Below are positions 18,494-29,021 of a stretch of 64,000 bases of DNA, one piece after another. Numbering within the stretch: position 1 is the stretch's first letter; every line of letters begins with the position of its first letter. Source of the DNA: Pseudomonas taiwanensis (GTDB taxonomy: Bacteria > Pseudomonadota > Gammaproteobacteria > Pseudomonadales > Pseudomonadaceae); contig NZ_QJRF01000069.1 in NCBI RefSeq assembly GCF_013393345.1, positions 62,001 to 126,000 on the forward strand, given 5' to 3'. A program made the translations under genes and the position numbers. The notes beneath the pieces were generated by a model that worked only from the letters and a program-made list of their open reading frames with translations, searched no databases and had not been told where the DNA came from.

Positions 18494-18540
18494 ATGTGAA
18501 CAGCATTAGCCCTCAGGGCGGCCTTTCTCATGGCCCTCGC

Positions 18541-19509
18541 TCAGGAGCGTGGTGCGTAGGCGAACACGTCCGCGCGCATCTGGTGGGCATCCATCCCGGC
18601 CGCCACCAGCGCATCCAGGGTGGCATAGACCATCGCCGGAGAGCCGCTGGCGTAGACCCGCAGCTGCTTGAGGTCCGGGAAGTCCTCGCACACCACCTGG
18701 TGCAGCAGGCCACGACGGCCCTGCCAGTCACAGGGGTCGCTGACCACCTTGTGCAGGATCAGGTTGTCCAGGCCCTGCCAATCGTCCCAATGGACCAGCT
18801 CGTAGAAGTCTTCCGGCTGGCGAACACCCCAGTACAGGTGCACCGGATGCTTGAAGCCGGTCGCGCGGCAGTGCTCGATCAGGCTGTGGATCTGCCCCAT
18901 CCCGGTGCCTGCGGCGATCAGCACCAGCGGGCCGTCCGGCAACTCCGCCAGATGGGTGTCGCCGAAGGGCATGCGGACCTTGGCCATGCGGGTGCGCTGC
19001 AATTGGGCGAGCAATGCCTTGGCGCTGTTTTCACGACCGAGGATATGCAGTTCGATGTCCCGCCCGGCGCTGGGCGCGGAAGCCATGGAGAAGGCCGAGG
19101 ACTCGCCGTCTTCCCGTTCGATCAACAGGTACTGGCCAGCGTGATAGCGCGGCGGTTTGCCAGCCGGGGCACGCAGGCGCACGCGCCAGACGTCGCCCCC
19201 GACCGGCGCGCACTCGGTGAGCTGGCAGCTCAGGCTGCGCACCGGCAGTTCGCCCGGTGCCAGCACGCCATCCCAGTGCAGGACGCAGTCTTCCAGGGGT
19301 TCGGCCAGGCAGGTGAACAGCTCGCCCTGACTCAGCTCGACGCCATTCTGGAGTACCCGTCCTTCCACCAGCAGGGCCGCGCAAATATGGCAATTCCCGT
19401 TTCGGCAGCTTTGCGGGCACTCGTACCCCAGGCGCCGCGCACCGTCGAGAATAAGTTCTCCGGGCTTCAATTCGAGCAGGGCACCGGAAGGTTGCAAGGT
19501 CACTTTCAA
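18541..19509 (-). CDS. Ferredoxin-type NAD(P)H reductase (AscD-like)
   Basis: 322 residues. An N-terminal plant-type [2Fe-2S] domain has cysteines in SCRNGNCHIC (about residues 34, 39 and 42) with the fourth in LFTCLAEPL. It is followed by a ferredoxin-reductase FAD domain (RYHAGQYLLIE) and an NAD-binding domain (LVLIAAGTGMGQIHSLIEH). Such proteins are commonly annotated as CDP-6-deoxy-delta-3,4-glucoseen reductase, but no deoxysugar genes are nearby. It follows ubiD on the same strand after a REP palindrome. In enterobacteria a flavin reductase, fre, also neighbours ubiD, so supply of reduced flavin for the prenyl-FMN cofactor of UbiD is a plausible role. That role is inferred, not shown. 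Confidence 0.85.
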   Translation of the reverse strand: MKVTLQPSGALLELKPGELILDGARRLGYECPQSCRNGNCHICAALLVEGRVLQNGVELSQGELFTCLAEPLEDCVLHWDGVLAPGELPVRSLSCQLTECAPVGGDVWRVRLRAPAGKPPRYHAGQYLLIEREDGESSAFSMASAPSAGRDIELHILGRENSAKALLAQLQRTRMAKVRMPFGDTHLAELPDGPLVLIAAGTGMGQIHSLIEHCRATGFKHPVHLYWGVRQPEDFYELVHWDDWQGLDNLILHKVVSDPCDWQGRRGLLHQVVCEDFPDLKQLRVYASGSPAMVYATLDALVAAGMDAHQMRADVFAYAPRS

Positions 19510-19531
19510 GCGATGTTCTCGTTCTTCTGTT

Positions 19532-19571
19532 TGTAGGAGCGAGCTTGCTCGCGAGCAAGTTCGCTCCTACA
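19532..19571. repeat. Single REP palindrome
   Basis: TGTAGGAGCGAGCTTGCTCGCG followed by its near-complement AGCAAGTTCGCTCCTACA, between the ubiD stop and the reductase start. It belongs to the same family as 318-483 and 18362-18434. On the minus strand it would form a stable stem in the transcript between ubiD and the reductase gene. Confidence 0.85.
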
Positions 19572-19579
19572 GCACGGCA

Positions 19580-21046
19580 TCAGTCAATGCCCAGGCTCGC
19601 CCAGATTTCGTCAACGCGACGGGTCACCGCCGGGTCCTTCTCGATCACCCGACCCCATTCGCGGCTGGTCTCGCCCGGCCACTTGTGGGTGGCGTCCAGG
19701 CCCATCTTCGAGCCGAGGCCGGAGATGGGCGAGGCGAAGTCCAGGTAGTCGATCGGGGTGTTGTCGATCATCACCGTATCGCGCTTGGGGTCCATGCGTG
19801 TGGTGATGGCCCAGATCACGTCGTTCCAGTCCCGCGCATTGATGTCGTCGTCGGTGACTATGACGAACTTGGTGTACATGAACTGTCGCAGGAACGACCA
19901 GACACCCAGCATTACGCGCTTGGCGTGGCCAGGGTACTGCTTCTTCATGGTCACCACCGCCATGCGGTAGGAACAGCCTTCCGGCGGCAGGTAGAAGTCG
20001 ACGATCTCGGGGAACTGCTTCTGCAGGATCGGCACGAAGACTTCGTTCAGCGCCACACCGAGGATGGCAGGCTCATCCGGCGGCCGACCGGTGTAGGTGC
20101 TGTGGTAGATCGGTTTCTGCCGACGGGTGATGCGTTCCACGGTGAACACCGGGAAGCTATCCACTTCGTTGTAGTACCCGGTGTGATCACCGTAGGGGCC
20201 TTCGTCAGCCATTTCGCCGGGGTGAATAACCCCTTCGAGGACGATCTCGGCACTGGCCGGTACCTGCAGGTCGCTGCCGATACACTTCACCAGCTCGGTG
20301 CGGTTGTCCCGCAGCAGGCCGGCGAAGGCATATTCGGAAAGCGTATCCGGCACCGGGGTCACGGCGCCGAGGATGGTTGCCGGGTCGGCGCCCAGGGCGA
20401 CCGCCACCGGGAAAGGTTCACCCGGATGCTTGGCGCACCATTCGCGGTAATCCAGCGCGCCGCCACGGTGGCTCAGCCAACGCATGATGACCTTGTTGCG
20501 GCCAATCACCTGCTGGCGATAGATGCCGAGGTTCTGCCGCTCCTTGTTCGGACCGCGAGTGACGGTCAGGCCCCAGGTGATCAACGGGGCGACATCGCCT
20601 GGCCAGCAGGTCTGCACCGGCAGCTTGCCGAGGTCGACATCGTCGCCCTCCTCCACCACTTCCTGGCAGGGGCCGTCCTTCAGCACCTTGGGTGCCATGG
20701 CGATGACCTTCTTGAAGATCGGCAGCTTGGACCAGGCGTCCTTCAGCCCCTTGGGCGGCTCAGGCTCCTTGAGGAAGGCCAGCAGCTTGCCGATCTCGCG
20801 CAGCTCGCCGACATCCTCGGCGCCCATGCCCAAGGCCACACGGCCGGGGGTGCCGAACAGATTGCCGAGCACCGGAATGTCGAAGCCGGTGGGCTTTTCG
20901 AACAGCAGCGCCGGGCCTTGCTTGCGCAGGGTGCGGTCGCAGATTTCGGTCATTTCCAGCACCGGCGACACCGGAGTGGCGATGCGTTTGAGCTCGCCGC
21001 GCTGTTCCAGGCCGCTGATAAAGTCGCGCAGATCGCGATACTGCAT
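19580..21046 (-). CDS. ubiD: 4-hydroxy-3-polyprenylbenzoate decarboxylase
   Basis: Prenyl-FMN-dependent decarboxylase of ubiquinone biosynthesis. 488 residues, standard length, opening [22 protein letters not shown]. The cofactor-binding stretch [19 protein letters not shown] and the later [11 protein letters not shown] motif are intact. I start at the ATG at 21046, preceded by AGAGG; the 12-residue longer frame lacks support. Downstream lies the ferredoxin-type reductase, upstream rho with its terminator, so ubiD probably has its own promoter in the 130-base gap. Confidence 0.97.
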   Translation of the reverse strand: MQYRDLRDFISGLEQRGELKRIATPVSPVLEMTEICDRTLRKQGPALLFEKPTGFDIPVLGNLFGTPGRVALGMGAEDVGELREIGKLLAFLKEPEPPKGLKDAWSKLPIFKKVIAMAPKVLKDGPCQEVVEEGDDVDLGKLPVQTCWPGDVAPLITWGLTVTRGPNKERQNLGIYRQQVIGRNKVIMRWLSHRGGALDYREWCAKHPGEPFPVAVALGADPATILGAVTPVPDTLSEYAFAGLLRDNRTELVKCIGSDLQVPASAEIVLEGVIHPGEMADEGPYGDHTGYYNEVDSFPVFTVERITRRQKPIYHSTYTGRPPDEPAILGVALNEVFVPILQKQFPEIVDFYLPPEGCSYRMAVVTMKKQYPGHAKRVMLGVWSFLRQFMYTKFVIVTDDDINARDWNDVIWAITTRMDPKRDTVMIDNTPIDYLDFASPISGLGSKMGLDATHKWPGETSREWGRVIEKDPAVTRRVDEIWASLGID

Positions 21047-21136
21047 GCTTGAGCCTCTTGGGGCGTGCAGGTCGGGGCGCAAAGTTTAGCGCCGAACTGG
21101 GTTATTCAGAAGAACAAAGGGCCAGTGCAGAAACGC

Positions 21137-21160
21137 AAAAGCCGGGTTTCCCCGGCCTTT
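21137..21160 (-). terminator. Terminator after rho
   Basis: GCCGGG and CCCGGC arms around a short TTTC loop, with an A-run on the plus strand that gives GGCTTTTGCGTTT at the end of the rho transcript. It lies 17 bases beyond the rho stop. Confidence 0.8.
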
Positions 21161-21176
21161 GTGGCACATCCAAGAC

Positions 21177-22436
<1,260 letters not shown>

Positions 22437-22623
22437 AGGAATGACGTAGATAGATATGGAGAAGGGAAAGCTTTGAGCTTTTTAGGCCGCGCCGCAGAGA
22501 TAGCGACAGGATCGCTGTGCTTATTCGAATAGGAGTGCGTCGGCGACGGCGTGGAGGGCTGCAAGAAAAAGCAGCGGTCCGAATGTAACACCGGCACAAC
22601 GGCGAGTCTAGTGCACTCCAATG
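22437..22623 (-). other. rho leader region
   Basis: About 187 bases between the trxA terminator and the rho ATG. No open frame of note. It must contain the rho promoter and an untranslated leader; rho genes of related bacteria are autoregulated through termination in such a leader. The stretch GAATAAGCACAGCGATCC on the minus strand is the only part with low GC. No hexamer pair could be assigned with confidence. Confidence 0.5.
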
Positions 22624-22650
22624 AAAAAGCCCCGCATTTCGCGGGGCTTC
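22624..22650 (-). terminator. Terminator after trxA
   Basis: GAAGCCCCGC and GCGGGGCTTTTTC on the minus strand form a 10-bp GC-rich stem with a short GAAAT loop followed by a U-run. It ends the trxA transcript about 50 bases after the stop. Confidence 0.88.
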
Positions 22651-22699
22651 TTCGGGACGCTTATGCAGCTGTTCCGGCGGCGCTGGAGGCCACGTGGAA

Positions 22700-23026
22700 T
22701 CAGATGTTGGCGTCGAGGAAAGCGGCCAGCTGGGACTTGGACAGGGCGCCTACCTTGGTGGCTTCGACGTTGCCGTTCTTGAACAGCATCAGGGTCGGGA
22801 TGCCACGCACACCGTACTTCGGCGGAGTGTCCTGGTTTTCGTCGATGTTCAGCTTGCAGACTTTCAGTTTGCCCTGGTAGTCCTTGGCGATTTCGTCGAG
22901 GACCGGAGCAATCATCTTGCAGGGACCGCACCACTCGGCCCAGTAGTCGACCAGCACCGCGCCGTCGGCTTTGAGCACGTCCTGCTCGAAACTGGCATCA
23001 GAGACGTTGGTGATGAATTCGCTCAT
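22700..23026 (-). CDS. trxA: Thioredoxin 1
   Basis: General cytoplasmic disulfide reductase. 108 residues with the WCGPC active site at residues 32-36 and the cis-proline loop [10 protein letters not shown]. The ATG at 23026 has GGAGAG upstream; a longer frame to 23071 adds 15 residues that do not fit the family. Upstream of rho, as in many gammaproteobacteria, but separated from it by a strong terminator. Divergent from ppx. Confidence 0.98.
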   Translation of the reverse strand: MSEFITNVSDASFEQDVLKADGAVLVDYWAEWCGPCKMIAPVLDEIAKDYQGKLKVCKLNIDENQDTPPKYGVRGIPTLMLFKNGNVEATKVGALSKSQLAAFLDANI

Positions 23027-23389
23027 GGAAGGATCTCTCCGTGTTCGGAAGCAAAAAAGTGGAGCCATCATATCCCGGCTTTCCCGGGACCGAAAGCCAA
23101 GGGCGATTGAGCTTTGCTATGGCGATACAGGGCAAAACTGATGGATAGGAGTGAGCACGTCAATTCGACTGTTGATCCATGTGCCGCTCGGGCGGACCGT
23201 CGGCCGAGCTGACGCGCGACTGTCATATCCCACCTATAGTGTGCTCACCCAGCTATTCGCCAGAGAAAGCCGCACCCCACCATCGCCCTCCCGGTCCGCG
23301 CCAGACTGGTACGAACGTACCGCTATTCGCATTGGCTCGACCGGGCAACCATGGCAGGATTGCGCGGTTCAGCCTCGAGACCCGAAACC
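23027..23389. other. Divergent trxA/ppx promoter region
   Basis: 363 bases without a supported gene. It must hold the promoters of trxA and ppx. A perfect PhoB half-site CTGTCAT lies at 23220-23226, with CACCTAT four bases on where a second half-site would be; the second half is poor. GTGAGCAC (23152-23159) and GTGCTCAC (23240-23247) are inverted copies of each other. No terminator or repeat family was recognised. Confidence 0.5.
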
Positions 23390-24892
23390 ATGCCGCAGAA
23401 GCCCGCCGAAATCCCGTCCCTGATCGCCGCCATCGACCTCGGCTCGAACAGCTTCCACATGGTGGTGGCAAAGGTCGACCACGGCGAGATCCGAATCCTG
23501 GAGCGGCTCGGCGACAAGGTTCAGTTGGCGGCGGGGCTCGACGACGACCGCAACCTCAACGAAGAGTCCATGCAGCGTGGCATCGATTGCCTGCGCCGCT
23601 TCGCCCAGATGATCGCCGGGCTGCCGGAAGGTGCGGTGCGCATCGTCGGCACCAACGCCCTGCGCGAAGCGCACAACCGCGCCGAGTTCATCCGCCGTGC
23701 CGAGGAGGTCCTCGGACACCCGGTGGAGGTCATCTCCGGCCGCGAGGAAGCGCGCCTCATCTACCTCGGCGTCTCCCACACCCTGCCGGACACCCCCGGT
23801 CGCCGGTTGGTGGCGGACATCGGCGGCGGCAGCACCGAATTCATCATTGGCCAGCGCTTCGAATCGCAACTGCGGGAAAGCCTGCAGATGGGTTGCGTGA
23901 GCTACACCCAGCGCTATTTCCGCGACGGCAAGATCACCCCGGCACGCTATGCGCAGGCCTACACCGCCGCTCGCCTGGAACTGATGGGCATCGAATACAG
24001 CCTGCGCCGCCTCGGCTGGCAGGAAGCCGTGGGCGCCTCCGGCACCCTTCGCGCGGTGGGCCTGGCGATCCAGGCGGCAGGGCTTGGCAATGGCGAGATC
24101 AACCCGGAAGGGCTGGCCTGGCTCAAGCGCAAGCTGTTCAAGCTGGGCGATGTGGAGAAACTCGACATCGATGGCATCAAACCGGACCGCCGGCCGATTT
24201 TCCCGGCCGGCCTGGCGATTGCCGAAGCCATCTTCGAGGCCCTCGAACTCAAGCACATGACCCACTCGGAAGGCGCCCTGCGCGAAGGCGTGCTCTACGA
24301 CTTGCTCGGCCGACATCACCACGAGGACGTCCGCGAACGCACCCTGGGTGCACTGATGGAACGCTGCCATGTGGACCTGGAACAGGCCGCCCGGGTCGAG
24401 GCCAAGGCACTTGCATCCCTGGAGCAGGTCGCCGACAGCTGGGGACTGGACGATGACTGGCACCGCGACCTGTTGCTGTGGGGCGCGCGCGTCCACGAGA
24501 TCGGCATGGACATCGCCCACTACCAGTACCACAAGCACGGCGCCTACCTGATCGAGCACTCCGACTTGCCCGGCTTCTCCCGCCAGGACCAACTGATGCT
24601 CGCCCTGCTGGTGCGCGGCCATCGTCGCAATATCCCGAAGGACAGGTTCTCCGAATTCGGCGACGAAGGCGTGAAGCTGCTGCGTCTCTGCGTGCTGCTG
24701 CGCTTCGCCATTCTCTTCCACCACATCCGTGGCACCTCGGCCATGCCGAGCGTCCTGTTGCGGGCCTCCGGGAACAACTTCGAAGTGCAGTTCCCTAAAG
24801 ACTGGCTGGAAGCGAACCCACTGACCCAGGCGGACTTCGAGCAGGAAGCCGAGTGGCTGAAACGCATCGACTTCGAGCTCAAGGTGAGCTGA
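23390..24892 (+). CDS. ppx: Exopolyphosphatase
   Basis: Processively hydrolyses inorganic polyphosphate (Ppx/GppA family). 500 residues with the actin-like ATPase phosphate motifs [14 protein letters not shown] near residue 12 and [12 protein letters not shown] near residue 145; the C-terminal half has the HD-like region around [19 protein letters not shown] start at the ATG at 23390 ([10 protein letters not shown]); the 13-residue longer frame is less typical. Convergent with ppk across a shared terminator, so the genes for making and degrading polyphosphate are tail to tail. Confidence 0.96.
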   Translation: MPQKPAEIPSLIAAIDLGSNSFHMVVAKVDHGEIRILERLGDKVQLAAGLDDDRNLNEESMQRGIDCLRRFAQMIAGLPEGAVRIVGTNALREAHNRAEFIRRAEEVLGHPVEVISGREEARLIYLGVSHTLPDTPGRRLVADIGGGSTEFIIGQRFESQLRESLQMGCVSYTQRYFRDGKITPARYAQAYTAARLELMGIEYSLRRLGWQEAVGASGTLRAVGLAIQAAGLGNGEINPEGLAWLKRKLFKLGDVEKLDIDGIKPDRRPIFPAGLAIAEAIFEALELKHMTHSEGALREGVLYDLLGRHHHEDVRERTLGALMERCHVDLEQAARVEAKALASLEQVADSWGLDDDWHRDLLLWGARVHEIGMDIAHYQYHKHGAYLIEHSDLPGFSRQDQLMLALLVRGHRRNIPKDRFSEFGDEGVKLLRLCVLLRFAILFHHIRGTSAMPSVLLRASGNNFEVQFPKDWLEANPLTQADFEQEAEWLKRIDFELKVS

Positions 24893-24910
24893 AGCCGAGA
24901 CGCGCAGAAA

Positions 24911-24942
24911 CGAGAACGGGGCCCGCAGGCCCCGTTTTCATT
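24911..24942. terminator. Bidirectional terminator between ppx and ppk
   Basis: AACGGGGCC and GGCCCCGTT pair around a CGCA loop, followed by TTTTCATTT on the plus strand and preceded by an A-rich stretch that serves the minus strand. It lies between convergent stops. Confidence 0.85.
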
Positions 24943-24949
24943 TGCGCGA

Positions 24950-27193
24950 TCAGCGTGCGCTGATCGGCGGGTTGGTCAGCTTGTCCAGTAGGGTGGCCTG
25001 GGCATTGCGCGAGTTCTGGTTGCCGCTCGGGCTGTTGCGCAGATAACGCCCATCCGGCTGCAGCACCCAGCTCTGGGTGTTGTCGCTGATGTAGGCCTCG
25101 AGCTCCTTCTTCACGCGCGTGAGCAGCTTCTTGCCTTCCACGGGGAAGCAGGTCTCGACGCGCATGTCGAGGTTGCGCTCCATCCAGTCGGCACTGGAGA
25201 GGTACATCTTCTCGTCGCCGCCGTTGAAGAAGTAGTAGATCCGGCTGTGCTCGAGGAAGCGACCGATGATCGAACGGACCTGGATGTTGTGCGACACACC
25301 TGGGATACCCGGGCGCAGGCAGCACATGCCGCGAACGACGAGATCGATCCGCACACCGCTCTGGCTGGCCTTGTACAGCGCGCGAATGACCTTGGGATCG
25401 GTCAGCGCGTTGACCTTGACCATGATGTGCGCAGGCTTGCCTTCGCTGGCGTGCAGCGCCTCGCGGGCGATCATGTCGAGCAGGGTCTTCTTCAGGGTGA
25501 ACGGCGCGTGCAGCAGCTTCTTCATGCGCAGCGTCTTGCCCATGCCGATCAGCTGGTTGAACAGCTTGTGCAGGTCCTCGCAGAGCGCATCGTCGGCGGT
25601 CAGCATGCTGTAGTCGGTGTACAGGCGCGCATTGCCGGCGTGGTAGTTACCGGTACCCAGGTGCGCGTAGCGGCGCAGCTCACCGTTCTCGCGCCGCAGG
25701 ATCAGCATCATCTTGGCGTGGGTCTTGAAGCCCACCACGCCGTAGATCACCACGGCACCGGCCTGCTGCAGTCGGCTGGCCAGTTGCAGGTTGGATTCCT
25801 CGTCGAAGCGCGCACGCAATTCGATCACCACGGTGACCTCCTTGCCGTTGCGCGCCGCTTCCACCAGGGAGTCGACGATCTCGGAGTTGGCGCCGGCGCG
25901 GTAAAGGGTCTGCTTGATCGCCAGGACGTTGGGGTCCTTGGCGGCCTGGCGCAGGAAGTCCACGACCGGAGTGAAGGACTCGAAGGGGTGCAGCAGCAGG
26001 ATGTCCTGCTTGCCTACGACGCTGAAGAGGTTCTCGGCCTTCTGCAGCAGCTTGGGGATAACCGGCGTGAAGGTCGGGTGCTGCAGTTCCGGATGGCTTT
26101 CCAGGCCGGTGATGCTGAACAGGCGAGTCAGGTTCACCGGGCCGTTGACCTGGTACAGCTCGCTCTCGCCCAGGTTGAACTGCTTGAGCAGGTAGTCCGA
26201 AAGGTTCTTCGGGCAGGTGTCCGCCACTTCCAGGCGCACCGCGTCGCCGTAGCGGCGCGAGAAGAGTTCACCGCGCAGCGCACGGGCCAGGTCGTCGACG
26301 TCTTCGGTGTCCACCGAGAGGTCGGCGTTACGGGTCAGGCGGAACTGGTAGCAGCCTTTCACCTTCATGCCGGGGAACAGGTCATCGGCATGGGCGTGGA
26401 TCATCGAGGACAGGAAGACGAAGTTGTCGCCCGGTCCGCCGATGTCTTCCGGCACGCGGATGACGCGCGGCAGCAGGCGCGGCGCAGGGATGATCGCCAG
26501 GCCGGAGTCGCGGCCGAAGGCATCGACGCCTTCCAGCTCGACGATGAAGTTCAGGCTCTTGTTCACCAGCAGCGGGAACGGGTGCGTCGGGTCCAGGCCG
26601 ATGGGGGTGATGATCGGCGCGATCTCGTCGCGGAAATAGCGACGCACCCAGGCCTTCAGCTTGGCGGTCCAGTAGCGGCGGCGAATGAAGTTGACCTGAT
26701 GCTTGGCCAGCTCCGGCAACAGGATGTCGTTGAGGATGCTGTACTGGCGGGTCACCTGTTCATGCACCAGGTCGCTGATGCGCGCCATGGCCTGATGCGG
26801 CAGCAGGCCGTCGGCACCGGCCTGTTCGCGGGCGAAGGTGATCTGCTTCTTCAGGCCGGCGACGCGGATCTCGAAGAACTCGTCGAGGTTGCTGGAGAAG
26901 ATCAGCAGGAACTTCAGGCGTTCGAGCAGCGGATAGGACTCGTCCAGCGCCTGTTCCAGCACGCGGATGTTGAACTGCAACTGGGACAGCTCACGGTGGA
27001 TGTACAGGCTGCTGTCATCCAGGCTCGGCAATACCAGCGGAGCTGGTACGGGTGCCGGTACGGGTGCCGGGGCAGGTGCCGCTTCGGCAGCGGGAGCCTC
27101 CGGAGCCTCGGAAGTCGGAGGGGCCACCGGATTTTCGGTGGCTTCCTTCAGGGGTTCGAGCAATGCGCTGGGATTGAGTCCTTCGGTGTTCAT
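24950..27193 (-). CDS. ppk1: Polyphosphate kinase 1
   Basis: Makes inorganic polyphosphate from ATP. 747 residues, about 55-60 longer than the enterobacterial enzyme. The extra part is an N-terminal, proline/alanine-rich, probably disordered extension (about residues 20-55, with repeated PAPVPAP). The conserved core begins at LYIHRELSQLQFNIRVLEQA. The autophosphorylated histidine is in YAHLGTGNYH at about residue 511. ATG at 27193. The gene starts 20 bases after the hemB stop and has no terminator before it, so it is probably co-transcribed with hemB. Confidence 0.96.
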   Translation of the reverse strand: MNTEGLNPSALLEPLKEATENPVAPPTSEAPEAPAAEAAPAPAPVPAPVPAPLVLPSLDDSSLYIHRELSQLQFNIRVLEQALDESYPLLERLKFLLIFSSNLDEFFEIRVAGLKKQITFAREQAGADGLLPHQAMARISDLVHEQVTRQYSILNDILLPELAKHQVNFIRRRYWTAKLKAWVRRYFRDEIAPIITPIGLDPTHPFPLLVNKSLNFIVELEGVDAFGRDSGLAIIPAPRLLPRVIRVPEDIGGPGDNFVFLSSMIHAHADDLFPGMKVKGCYQFRLTRNADLSVDTEDVDDLARALRGELFSRRYGDAVRLEVADTCPKNLSDYLLKQFNLGESELYQVNGPVNLTRLFSITGLESHPELQHPTFTPVIPKLLQKAENLFSVVGKQDILLLHPFESFTPVVDFLRQAAKDPNVLAIKQTLYRAGANSEIVDSLVEAARNGKEVTVVIELRARFDEESNLQLASRLQQAGAVVIYGVVGFKTHAKMMLILRRENGELRRYAHLGTGNYHAGNARLYTDYSMLTADDALCEDLHKLFNQLIGMGKTLRMKKLLHAPFTLKKTLLDMIAREALHASEGKPAHIMVKVNALTDPKVIRALYKASQSGVRIDLVVRGMCCLRPGIPGVSHNIQVRSIIGRFLEHSRIYYFFNGGDEKMYLSSADWMERNLDMRVETCFPVEGKKLLTRVKKELEAYISDNTQSWVLQPDGRYLRNSPSGNQNSRNAQATLLDKLTNPPISAR

Positions 27194-27213
27194 CTGCAGT
27201 TCCTGGGGGGAGA

Positions 27214-28278
<1,065 letters not shown>

Positions 28279-28460
28279 TTATGACGGAATGGTAACAATC
28301 CGGGACAGCGACCCGTAGTCGCGTCGACCGGCGTACGGGCCTTGTGGCGGCATGCCGGGATTGTCCGTGGTCAATCTGATGGCATTCGCCGGAGGCCGGA
28401 GCTTTTCCCGGGGCGCCATCCCGGTTAGGCTGCGCGTTCATTTCGCTGCGCAATCCAACC

Positions 28461-29021
28461 ATGCTGCAACAATTTCTCCAGGATTTCGGTTATTTCGCCC
28501 TCTTCCTCGGCACGTTCTTCGAGGGTGAGACGATCCTGGTCCTGGCCGGTTTCCTCGCCTTTCGGGGCTACATGGACATCAACGCCGTGGTGGCCACGGC
28601 GTTCTTCGGCAGCTACGCCGGCGACCAGCTCTGGTACTACCTGGGCCGCCACAAGGGCCGGCAGATCCTTGCCCGCAAGCCGCGCTGGCAGGCCATGGGC
28701 GACCGCGCACTGGCGCACATCCGCCGCCATCCGGATATCTGGGTCCTGAGCTTCCGCTTTGTCTACGGGCTACGCACCGTGATGCCGGTGGCCATCGGCC
28801 TGTCCGGCTATCCACCGCTGCGCTACCTGATCCTCAACGGCATCGGCGCCCTGATCTGGGCGCTGGCCCTGGGCTTCGCCGCCTTCCACTTCGGCGCCGT
28901 GCTGGAAGGCATGCTCGGCAACCTCAAGCGCTACGAGCTGATGGTGCTCGGCGGCCTGGTGGCCATTGGCGGCATTCTCTGGGTGAGGCGCCGCCTGCGT
29001 AACAACGGCAAGAACAGCTGA
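28461..29021 (+). CDS. DedA family membrane protein
   Basis: 186 residues with four to five hydrophobic segments. The DedA signature is visible as FLGTFFEGETILVLAGFLAFRG near the N-terminus and FRFVYGLRTVMPVAIGLSGYPPLRYLILNG mid-protein. DedA proteins are needed for envelope homeostasis and some act as lipid carrier flippases; the substrate of this one is unknown. The stop abuts the end of the convergent desaturase-like gene without a gap, leaving no room for a terminator between them. Confidence 0.9.
   Translation: MLQQFLQDFGYFALFLGTFFEGETILVLAGFLAFRGYMDINAVVATAFFGSYAGDQLWYYLGRHKGRQILARKPRWQAMGDRALAHIRRHPDIWVLSFRFVYGLRTVMPVAIGLSGYPPLRYLILNGIGALIWALALGFAAFHFGAVLEGMLGNLKRYELMVLGGLVAIGGILWVRRRLRNNGKNS

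Larger units (their letters stand above)
18309..18520. mobile_element. Small inverted-repeat (MITE-like) element in a terminator
   Basis: A 188-bp segment (18321-18508) is bounded by perfect 12-bp inverted repeats, TAATGCTGTTCA and TGAACAGCATTA. It is flanked by identical 12-bp direct repeats GCCCTCAGGGCG at 18309-18320 and 18509-18520. Removing the segment and one flank restores AAAAGGCCGCCCTCAGGGCGGCCTTT, a perfect intrinsic terminator serving the convergent qor and reductase genes. The segment encodes no protein. It contains a REP doublet and, near its right end, a separate strong hairpin (18454-18493). The features fit non-autonomous insertion with target duplication; the responsible transposase family is not identifiable here. 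Confidence 0.65.
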
